DNA from: Ignavibacteria bacterium | GTDB lineage: Bacteria > Bacteroidota > Ignavibacteria > Tepidaquicellales > Tepidaquicellaceae | Length of the DNA: 64,000 bases | Assembly: GCA_016704345.1 (NCBI GenBank) | Contig: JADJAH010000017.1 | Coordinates: 1-64,000 of the forward strand | Direction of reading: 5' to 3' | Part shown: positions 52,667-61,089 of the stretch, piece by piece | Position numbering within the stretch: the first letter of the stretch is position 1 | Layout of the letters: each line of letters starts with the position of its first letter | Program-made: the position numbers and the translations under genes | Notes under the pieces: model-generated | The model's input: the letters and a program-made list of their open reading frames with translations, nothing else | The model's database searches: none | Told to the model about the DNA's origin: nothing

Positions 52667-53026
52667 TTACCTGTGAAAACCGCCAAGCGGTTTCATTATT
52701 TTTGCACCGATACCGGTCAGTGCTTTTGTTGCTGTCTCATCCGGGCTGCCATAGACAACAAACTTTTTAATATCCAGCATTTTCATAAACCTCGATGCAA
52801 AGTTCTTTCCAAAATTATCAAGATGTGCAAGCGTTGCTGCCGAATCTTTGTATCTCTCGTACAACGTCACATTCTTTCCATCTTCGCTAACATGCCATTC
52901 ATAGCCTATTGTTCCAGGCTCGTTTGCCATTGTTTGCTCTATCATTTCATTCATCAAAGCTTTGACATTCTCAAGCTCACCTTCTTTTACTGATGTATCA
53001 AGAATCCAATAGACATTCTCAGTCAT
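52667..53026 (-). CDS. Antibiotic biosynthesis monooxygenase (ABM) domain protein
   Basis: The 119-residue protein is a ferredoxin-like ABM fold: VYWILDTSVKEGELENVKALMNEMIEQTMANEPGTIGYEWHVSEDGKNVTLYERYKDSAATLAHLDNF. The E-P-G-x-(I/L)-x-Y-(E/R) segment and the (Y/F)ERYxD...HL segment are the family hallmarks. Relatives are quinol monooxygenases and other small cofactor-free oxygenases; the substrate is unknown. It lies 20 bases upstream of the MBL lipoprotein gene and is probably co-transcribed with it. Confidence 0.78.
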   Translation of the reverse strand: MTENVYWILDTSVKEGELENVKALMNEMIEQTMANEPGTIGYEWHVSEDGKNVTLYERYKDSAATLAHLDNFGKNFASRFMKMLDIKKFVVYGSPDETATKALTGIGAKIMKPLGGFHR

Positions 53027-53161
53027 ATTTTTACCTTTGTGTTTTATTAATTTGTTGGAATGAATATATTAAAACAAGAGTAGTCAAATCAGGTCGGAAT
53101 TTAAAGTGAAATTCACTTCCAAAGGCCGTCTACAAAGAAACAAAAAGCAATTAAACCAAAC

Positions 53162-54949
53162 TTGAACATTTTGAGAATTCATATTTTCATCGTGGCTGTA
53201 CTTTTCATAAAATTCGCTGCAGTTACATTCGGTAATGCACAAGAAAACATTTACAATTCTCCGATTGACAATGCAACGTTAGTCAAGTCATCTGAAAAAG
53301 TTATTGTTCGTTTCATCAGTGAGAAAGTATCTTCAGCAAGCAATTTTGAGCTATCAGTTACCAAGTCAGACGGGTCAATAGTGGAAGGTGTCACAAACAT
53401 TCTGAATGACGGCATGACATTAGTCTTCGATCCTAAGAATGACTTTGATGCAGGAGATCAGATCTCAGTGAGATTATCGAATAAGAATCAGAACAAACTT
53501 GTGAAGCAGTTTTCATTCTCTGTTGATCCATCACCAATTAATGAATCAGACAGAATTAGAAATATTGAGAGAATCAGAAGGGAAGAGTTTGGATTTGATT
53601 ACAGATTGAAACAAGAAAGCATAAAATCAATTGCTGCGCTTCCGGTAATTGAACCGGAAATAACTATCCATGTAAATAATAATCCGGCTCCGGGTACAAT
53701 TTTTTTTGGAAATTTTGCTGCTAATCCCCACCTGGCTGCAATGAAGAGCACGGGAGAGTTCATGTTCATAAGACAGATGCCCTCGCCCTGCTATGACTTT
53801 CGGGTTCAGGAAAATGGACTTCTCACTTACTTTCAAAACTTTGGGCAGAAATATTACGGGATGGATTCAAATTATAATGTCGTTGACAGTTTCTTCACCG
53901 GCAATGGTTATGAGACAGACCTCCACGACTTAAGGCTGTTGAGCAACGGCAATGCTCTCTTGATGAGTTACGATGTGAAGATAATTGACATGAGTCAGAT
54001 AGTTCCGGGAGGTCAGAAAGCTGCTGAAGTAACCGGACTCATTATTCAGGAGGTGGATCCTCAAAGAAATGTTGTATTCCAATGGAGAAGTTGGGATCAC
54101 TTTCAAATCACTGATGCCGACAGTGTAAATTTGTCGCTGGGGGCTATAGACTATTGCCACGGCAATGCTTTGGAAATTGACTATGACGGGAACATAATTC
54201 TCTCCAGCAGAAATATGTCTGAAATAACTAAGATAAGCCGAAGCACGGGAAACATCATCTGGAGGCTGGGTGGAAAGAATAATCAGTTCACATTCATTAA
54301 TGATCCGATAAAATTCTCATATCAGCATGCAATAAGACGCACTGCAGCAGGTACCTATACTTTATTTGACAACGGCAATTTCCATGTCCCGAAATTTTCA
54401 AGAGCGGTTGAATATGTGATAAACGAGAATAACATGACTTGCGAGCTAATATGGGAGTTCAGAAGAGATCCTATCATTTACTCTTTTGCAATGGGCTATG
54501 CAGAGCGGCTCCCAAACGGCAATACATCTATTTCGTGGGGATTCAGCAACACAACTTATACGGAAGTTACACCAGCCGGCGAAACTGCATACGAGTTTAG
54601 CCTTGGCAATCTTAGCTACAGTTACAGGGTCGTCAAAGAAAACTGGTTTATGAAGCCATTGAGTGTTAATCAGCAAACTGCTGAAGAGTTCGATTTGACA
54701 TATAACTATCCAAATCCATTCAATGGAAGCACTGTCATAAACTTTACTCTTCCAAACAGTTCAAATGTTTCGCTGACGGTTTATGATGCACTCGGCAAAG
54801 AAGTTTCCAAACTCATTTCCAACCAATTTACCAGAGCAGGGAAACATGAGATCCGGTTTGTTGCGGATAAATTCTCAAGCGGACTATATTACTATTCACT
54901 TAGAACAGAAGCCGGAACCAAAGTTCATAAGATGATGCTTATCAGATAG
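53162..54949 (+). CDS. Exported arylsulfotransferase (ASST)-like protein with type IX sorting tail
   Basis: The 595-residue protein starts at TTG 53162, as no ATG fits; the signal peptide is NILRIHIFIVAVLFIKFAAVTFGNAQ. After an N-terminal Ig-like domain comes a propeller with ASST family marks: DLHDLRLLSNGNALLMSYDV, IDYCHGNALEIDYDGNIILSSRNMSEITKISRSTGNIIWRLGGKNNQF, SYQHAIRRTAAGTYTLFDNG and YAERLPNGNTSISWG. The paired histidines (DLHDLR, CHGNALEID, YQHAIRR) fit the ASST active site, which transfers sulfate between phenolic esters without PAPS. The tail is YNYPNPFNGSTVINFTL ... KVHKMMLIR. It may exchange sulfate outside the cell while the neighbouring sulfatases act inside. Confidence 0.83.
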   Translation: MNILRIHIFIVAVLFIKFAAVTFGNAQENIYNSPIDNATLVKSSEKVIVRFISEKVSSASNFELSVTKSDGSIVEGVTNILNDGMTLVFDPKNDFDAGDQISVRLSNKNQNKLVKQFSFSVDPSPINESDRIRNIERIRREEFGFDYRLKQESIKSIAALPVIEPEITIHVNNNPAPGTIFFGNFAANPHLAAMKSTGEFMFIRQMPSPCYDFRVQENGLLTYFQNFGQKYYGMDSNYNVVDSFFTGNGYETDLHDLRLLSNGNALLMSYDVKIIDMSQIVPGGQKAAEVTGLIIQEVDPQRNVVFQWRSWDHFQITDADSVNLSLGAIDYCHGNALEIDYDGNIILSSRNMSEITKISRSTGNIIWRLGGKNNQFTFINDPIKFSYQHAIRRTAAGTYTLFDNGNFHVPKFSRAVEYVINENNMTCELIWEFRRDPIIYSFAMGYAERLPNGNTSISWGFSNTTYTEVTPAGETAYEFSLGNLSYSYRVVKENWFMKPLSVNQQTAEEFDLTYNYPNPFNGSTVINFTLPNSSNVSLTVYDALGKEVSKLISNQFTRAGKHEIRFVADKFSSGLYYYSLRTEAGTKVHKMMLIR

Positions 54950-55186
54950 CTGTTATCCTTAGACATAGTGGTCATGGTCACAATAATAAAGAAAATATTC
55001 CTAAAAATTCCGATTATTTTGCAAATGCTTTTTGAGTTCTGAATAAGTAGATTTAAGTACAGAAAGCAAATCGCATTTTCATCATAAACAAATCATTCTA
55101 TTTATCGAAGTTTTCTGCTTCAATAATTTTGCAGATAAGAACAAAAACTTTTTTAACAAACTAACCAAAATGGAAAGGAACCAAAG

Positions 55187-57542
55187 ATGGCAATGAAAGA
55201 ATACGTACCGGGTTCAGCATTTCCCGGCGTAGTAGGACGCACGTTTGACCAGTCAAGTCCGGCCTGGCCAAAGCCGAACAGAGCAAAAGAAGGAGCTCCC
55301 AATGTATTGTTTATCGTTCAGGATGATACAGGCTTTGGTCAAATGGGTTGCTTCGGAGGTCTGATAAAGACTCCAAACATTGATATGCTTGCTAAAGAAG
55401 GACTAGTCTATAACAACATGCATACAACGGCTTTGTGTTCTCCGACAAGGTCATGCATTATTACAGGCAGGAATCACCATTCAAATGCAATGTCATGTAT
55501 CACCGAAGGATCCACGGGTTATCCCGGAGGAAACGGATACATTCCTTTTGAGAACGGATTCATCTCGGAAATTCTCAAAGAGAACGGATACAATACATAT
55601 GCATTAGGTAAGTGGCATCTCACACCGGCTGAGCAAAATTCTGCAGCAGGTCCTTATGATCGCTGGCCGTTGGGAAGAGGTTTTGAGAGATATTACGGAT
55701 TCCTCGGAGGAGATACTCATCAGTACTATCCGGAATTGTATTACGACAATCATCAGGTAGAACCGGAAAAAACTCCTGAAGAAGGATATCATTTAACTGA
55801 AGACATTACCGATAAGGCAATAGGCTTCATCGCTGATGCAAAGCAGATAGCACCGAACAAACCATTCTTCATGTATTTCTGCCCGGGTGCAGGACATGCT
55901 CCTCATCATGTTCCAAAAGAATGGGCTGACAAGTACAAAGGCATGTTTGATGACGGCTGGGATGCATACCGAGAGAAAGTATTTGCAAGACAGAAGGAAC
56001 TCGGTATAATTCCAAAAGATGCAGAACTATCAAGACACGATCCTGATGTTCAAAATTGGGAAACTCTGTCTGCAGATGAAAAGAAATTGTATGCAAGAAT
56101 GATGGAGGTCTTTGCCGGATTTCTTGAACATACTGATTATCATTACGGCAGACTGTTCCAGTTTCTGAAAGACATTGGTGAGTATGACAATACGATCATA
56201 ATGTTTATCTCAGATAACGGCGCAAGTTCGGAAGGCGGACCCACCGGTTCTGTCAATGAAAATAAATTCTTCAACAATGTTCCTGATGATCTGAAGCAAA
56301 ATCTTGCAGCGATTGATGACATTGGCGGACCAAAGTATTTCAATCACTATGCATGGGGATGGACATTTGCAGGCAATACTCCTTTCAGAAGATGGAAAAG
56401 AGAAACTTACAGAGGCGGAATCAGCGATCCGTTTGTTGTGCACTGGCCAAAAGGAATTAAGTCCAAAGGGTGAAGTAAGAACACAGTATGCTCACGCAAT
56501 AGACATGGTTCCTACAGTTCTCGAAGCATTGGGAATTGAACCTCCCGCAACAATCAAAGGCGTTACTCAATCGCCAATAGAGGGCAAGAGTTTTGCTCAC
56601 ACATTCGACAAAAAAGATGCAGAGAGCAATCACCAGGTTCAGTATTTTGAAATGATGGGACATCGCTCAATTTACTGGAACGGCTGGAGGGCAGTCTGCC
56701 CGTGGCCGGGAACATCATTCACTGAATCGGGGATGTCATTTGGAACACCAATTCCGGCAGAGAAGCTTACGGAACTTGATGCAAACAACTGGGAGCTTTA
56801 CAATATCGAAAATGACTTTGCTGAGAATCATAACTTAGCCGCGGAGAATAAGCCAAAGCTCATTGAAATGATTGCCCAATGGTATGTAGAAGCCGGTAAG
56901 TACAATGTGCTTCCCGTTGACGGCAGAGGCACACAGAGATTCGCTGAAGAGAGACCTCAGATTTCCGGACCCAGACAGTCGTATACTTATTACCAGGGAA
57001 CACAAGTTGTTCCTGGCAATGCCGCAGCAAATGTCCTCAACAGAACTCACAGCATAACTGTAGATGCCGAAGTTCCAAAAGGCGGCGCAGAGGGTGTTCT
57101 GTACAGTATGGGCGGCGTTGACGGTGGATTCTCCTTATACATTAAAGGAGGGAAGCTGAAATATGTTTACAATTATGTCGCAGCGGAATTCTTTTATCTG
57201 GAATCAACAGAAGCGGTGCCTGAAGGGCGACATAAATTCAGATTTGAATTTGAGGCGACCGGTAAACCTGATATGTTGAATGGAAAGGGTTCTCCGGGTA
57301 CTGCGCATTTGTATATTGATGAGAAACAGGTAGGGGAAATGAAACTGCCATACACAATTCCTCTTTCTCTTGGACTCGGCGCGGGAGCCGCCTGCGGCTG
57401 TGATCCGGGATCACCAACTTGTGATGATTACGATCCGCCGTTTGCCTATACAGGCAAGATCTATTCGGCAACAGTTGATGTCAGCGGTGAACTCATAGAA
57501 GATCATGAGGCGAAAGCGAAGCAGATACTGGCGAGGCAGTGA
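55187..57542 (+). CDS. Type I arylsulfatase with C-terminal beta domain, interrupted by a frameshift
   Basis: The first frame (55187-56473) carries NVLFIVQDDTGFGQMGCFGG (Asp46, Asp47), the active-site motif ALCSPTRSCIITG with Cys84 as formylglycine precursor, ALGKWHLTP, PGAGHAPHHVPKEW and FISDNGASSEGG. It ends ...VVHWPKGIKSKG at TGA 56471. The next frame continues GEVRTQYAHAIDMVPTVLEALGIEPP to 57542, where a jelly-roll-like C-terminal domain is seen. Removing one G from GGG 56468-56470 joins them into about 785 residues, typical for this family. There is no signal peptide, so it should be cytoplasmic with the FGE. The ribosome-binding site AAAGGAA (55174-55180) supports the ATG at 55187. Confidence 0.88.
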
Positions 57543-57544
57543 GA

Positions 57545-57577
57545 ATTGGGAATTAGGAATTAGGAATTAGGAATTGT
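57545..57577. repeat. GGAATTA heptamer array
   Basis: GAATTGGGAATTAGGAATTAGGAATTAGGAATT is four units with period 7, starting right after the stop codon of the sulfatase gene. It is the reverse complement of the AATTCCT arrays at 32912-33103. Confidence 0.85.
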
Positions 57578-57634
57578 ATGCTATTCTTCTGAACTGATTC
57601 TTGATTAGACGATTAACACTTGATGATCATATTT

Positions 57635-57667
57635 ACCGGCAGAGTGAAAGTAGCTCTGCCGGTTTTC
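57635..57667 (+). terminator. Rho-independent terminator
   Basis: ACCGGCAGAG (57635-57644) pairs perfectly with CTCTGCCGGT (57654-57663) over a 9-base loop and runs into TTTTC. It ends the sulfatase transcript. Confidence 0.85.
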
Positions 57668-58068
57668 ATTTTTATGCGTGTCGATAGTTAGAACTTTGTC
57701 TTAAGTATTTGGATGCAGAATTGAATTCAACATCATATCTTTTCTAAATACCCCTTGCCATGGGCGGGTTGAGGGGGCCTGTGTGGGATGCAATTTTTTG
57801 CAAATGTCGATTGTTACGTGAATCAAGCCTTTAATGCACCGAGCTTTCGAATGTTTGTGGCTCTGCATTTCCAGCCTTTGGCGGTGCTTCTTCTATTTCG
57901 CGGAGAATTCGGAGAGTTTCTGAAATAAGATTCCGCTTTTTGAAATTGTTTTCACATCAAAGTGATTCAAAAACTCATTTAGAATCGTCAAGATGTTTTA
58001 TCAATTGTTTCTTTGCTATTCAAAACTGATTTTGTTAAAATTTTAATCAATCAAAAAACATAGCCCGA

Positions 58069-58788
58069 ATGCGAAGCCTAACATTGATCTTATTTTCAGC
58101 TCTGCTCTTTTCATCTTGCAGTGAAAACAAAAAGGAGGAAGTAAAACAAGACGAGCAAGTAAGACTCGACAAAGTAATGACACAAGAAGAACAGAAGTCA
58201 CTTACTCCTGAGAAAGTATTGACTCTGCTGAAGGAAGGAAATGACAGATTCGTAAAGGGTGAGCTTACTGTCAAAGATGTTCCGAAGCAAATTATCGAAG
58301 CATCAAAGGGACAATATCCAAAGGCTGTAATACTTTCTTGTCTCGATTCGAGAGTGCCCATAGAAAAGGTGTTTGACAGAAGCATCGGCGATGTATTTGT
58401 AGCCAGAGTAGCCGGCAACATTGTAAACACTGACATTCTCGCAAGCATGGAATACGGTTGCAAAGTCTCCGGTGCAAAACTTATAGTTGTGCTGGGACAC
58501 AGTGACTGCGGAGCGGTGAAGTCTGCCATAGATAATGTTCAATTGGGAAACATCACAGAACTTCTGGCAAAGATCAGACCTTCGATTGACAGCCTTGGTC
58601 CATATTCAGGAGAGAAGACATCAAAGAACAAAGAGTTTGTTGAAAAGGTCAGCAATGAAAATGTAAGAACGGCAATTGACAACATAAGACTGAACAGCCC
58701 AATACTCAAAGAAATGGAAGACAAAGGTGAGATAAAGATTGTGGGAGCCGTTTACGATATTGATAACGGCAAGGTGAAATTTTATTGA
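58069..58788 (+). CDS. Beta-class carbonic anhydrase, predicted lipoprotein
   Basis: This enzyme interconverts CO2 and bicarbonate with zinc. The 239-residue protein has a lipobox (SALLFSSCSEN) so it is envelope-anchored, an unusual place for a beta-class enzyme. The zinc ligands are Cys in VILSCLDSRVP, and His and Cys in VVLGHSDCGAVKSA; the Asp-Arg pair of the active site is in CLDSR. RVAGNIVNTDILASMEYG, VRTAIDNIRLNSPIL and the C-terminal IKIVGAVYDIDNGKVKFY complete the family. It has its own leader, with a terminator shared with the convergent gene downstream. Confidence 0.92.
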   Translation: MRSLTLILFSALLFSSCSENKKEEVKQDEQVRLDKVMTQEEQKSLTPEKVLTLLKEGNDRFVKGELTVKDVPKQIIEASKGQYPKAVILSCLDSRVPIEKVFDRSIGDVFVARVAGNIVNTDILASMEYGCKVSGAKLIVVLGHSDCGAVKSAIDNVQLGNITELLAKIRPSIDSLGPYSGEKTSKNKEFVEKVSNENVRTAIDNIRLNSPILKEMEDKGEIKIVGAVYDIDNGKVKFY

Positions 58789-59007
58789 GATTGAAGTCTA
58801 AGCAGAATAAGTACATCGAGTTCTGCACGCTTCATTCAAGGATAATGCATAATGAAGTAAAGATAATTAACCGGAGCAAAGTGCCTTTTGGATGCATGCG
58901 TCTAATGATTCAATCGTAATCAATATTGTGCTAACCATGAAATGAATTTGCTGTATGTGAAATCATTGCAAGCAAAATTTTAGATTTAGCTTAGGTCTTG
59001 AGATAAT

Positions 59008-59046
59008 AAAAACCCTGTCCGTTTTCACAGACAGGGGTTTTGATTT
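59008..59046. terminator. Bidirectional terminator between convergent genes
   Basis: AAAAACCCTGTC (59008-59019) faces GACAGGGGTTTT (59030-59041) over a 10-base loop, with one bulged G. The T-run continues on the plus strand, and AAAAA on the left gives a T-run on the minus strand. It separates the carbonic anhydrase gene from the nidogen-like gene. Confidence 0.75.
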
Positions 59047-59064
59047 CACATTAAGACAGGAACC

Positions 59065-60806
59065 TTACTTTACGAGCATCATTCTCTTTGTTTCCGAGAA
59101 GTTGCTTGTTCCGTTCAGGTTAAGTCTGTAATAATATATACCGCTTGAAAGATTTGTAGCGTCGAAACTTGCAGTATAATATCCGGCTGTAAGCGATTGC
59201 CGTTCACGAGCTTTGCAACTTCCTTACCGGAATTGTCATAGATCGTGAGTGATACATTACCGTCAAATGGAATTGCATAGTCTATCTTTGTTGACGGGTT
59301 GAACGGATTCGGATAGTTCTGAGTTAGGTCGAATGCTCCGGGAATTCCGATGATCACTTCATTTGACAAATTGTGATAAGCGAAGTTTCCGTTGAAGTCA
59401 ACTTGTTTCAGTCTGTAAGAATAATTTCCTGTCAGCAATCCTCTGTCGGAATAAGAATAGCTGTGAGGAGTTGCGGAGGTTCCGTTACCGTTTACAAAGG
59501 CGATCTTTGTCCATGTGTTATTACCTGTAACTGTTCTTTCAACTTCGAAACCGGAGTTGTTGGTTTCTGTTGATGTTGACCAGTTAAGATCAACATTTCT
59601 TCCGTTGATGCCGGAAGTGAATGAAGACATTTCAACAGGAAGCGGACAATCAACTACGAAAGTTACGCAAACTGTTGTTGTACATGGAGCCGTGAAGTTG
59701 TCAACACCTGTAAAGCAGACAACATACTGTCCGGCTTGCAGGCAGGATGGATCCCATGTAACATCAAACGTACAAGTAAGTCCGTTGTTGATGTTGACAT
59801 TCATTCCTGGAGGAACACCTGTAACGCCGCCTGATACTATTTGTGAAATTTCCGGAGCTGCAAATCCATATTGACCCATATAAGGATTTCCGGCAGTAAT
59901 GTTAACATTTCCACCCGGGAAATTCTGAGCAACAGGGCAGAGATTACTTGCGTTGGATGCATTAAGACAGAAACTCCTGCAATCGAGATAGCTTACGCCG
60001 TTTGTATCAACTCAAGGTCCGCCGTAATAGCTTCCGGGACGATTGAATCTGCCCAGTGTTGCGAATGTGGCACCGTCTCCTTTGTTGACGCCAACAGTGG
60101 CAGGTGATCCGAAGAATCCACCGATACCGCCTGATGCGCTACCTGTTGTCCATGCCATGTCCCCATAGCTGAAGCATACATTGTTGCCGATTCCAAGCAA
60201 TGGATCTGTTCCATCGCTGATAATAAGCTGGAATGTATTTCTCTTATCAACCTGATTACCAAAGTAACCAACACTGTCCCAAACTATAGTCATCCTGTTG
60301 CTCTCAATCTTGTGATACACAAGTCCGCTGGCTAAAGGTCTTGTGTCAACATCCGCGAAAAACGGTGCTACGATTGCGAGAGGAGTACTAGGGAATCCAA
60401 ACGGCGTGAATGTTGCCAATGGTGCTGTGAATGTAATGTTGCCGTTGTTGTTGATGAAAATGGAGTTGAAATTTGTTCCATAAAGGTTGAACGTGAACGG
60501 CAACGGGATTGATACGGACGAACCGTCATCATTTCTTGGCATTGAAACAACCCATCCCGGAGCTGTTGCATCAAAAGGCTCTTTCAAACAAGTTGGACGA
60601 TCACTTTCCGGACAATTTGTCAAGAACGGAATACTGTTCTCATTTCTAACCGGAGCTTTATCTGTATTCAGATCAGGTGTGTATGGTACGCCGATCAGAG
60701 CTTCTTTCTTTGCCTGATAATCAGGTGATGAAACGTCCTGTGCAAAGACAAAAGAGGATGAAACCAAAGCAAGTGCTAAAAATAAAGCAATGAATTTCCC
60801 TTTCAT
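59065..60806 (-). pseudogene. Exported nidogen-like (NIDO) protein with type IX tail, broken by a TGA and a frameshift
   Basis: The signal peptide is MKGKFIALFLALALVSSSFVFAQ. The first part (PLPFTFNLYGTNFNSIFINNNGNITFTAP, IVAPFFADVDTRPLASG, NTFQLIISDGTD) is a NIDO domain. An in-frame TGA at 60012-60014 interrupts it (SYYGGP-stop-VDTNGVSYLDCRSF); the text continues in the same frame through a domain ending PLPVEMSSFTSGINGRNVDLNWST and QNYPNPFNPSTKIDYAIPF. Near 59196 a one-base loss shifts frame. The other frame holds the expected tail SLTAGYYTASFDATNLSSGIYYYRLNL ... TKRMMLVK ending at 59065. Two separate lesions suggest a pseudogene, unless they are sequence errors. An extracellular adhesion or matrix role is inferred from domains. 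Confidence 0.78.
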
Positions 60807-61089
60807 AACTGTTCCTTTTTTAAGTTAGTAGATTATTTTTTGTGTTGCTTAAAATTTTGAGAAATCGAAAGTGATATGATGAAATTGATCATTCATTTTG
60901 TTCTTCTTTGTTAAATAACTCTGAGTTTAAGACCGGTCTTTGCTTTCAATAGAAAATATTAACAACCAGTTACAGGTCTTTTCAAACAATGTTACGATAT
61001 AAATAACAGTGGACAAATTTAGGCAGTTTATTCTACGAAGTCAAGCATAGATTTGCAACCCGCAATTAAACTATTGTTTCCTGATATAT

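Larger units (their letters stand above)
57543..58068. other. Intergenic stretch with heptamer repeat and terminator
   Basis: Immediately after the sulfatase stop is a GGAATTA heptamer array (about 57545-57577). A strong terminator follows at 57635-57667. The remaining 400 bases hold no gene and no further structure that I can see. Confidence 0.6.

Noticed and set aside
17947..60014. Alternative genetic code with TGA as a sense codon
   Set aside because: Many intact genes in the window end correctly at TGA (GH81, sthA, transketolase-like, first sulfatase, carbonic anhydrase), so TGA is a working stop codon.
60929..60940. Perfect 12-bp palindrome AAGACCGGTCTT upstream of the nidogen-like gene
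   Set aside because: It could be an operator, but it is a single short palindrome with no second copy, so it is kept out of the feature list.
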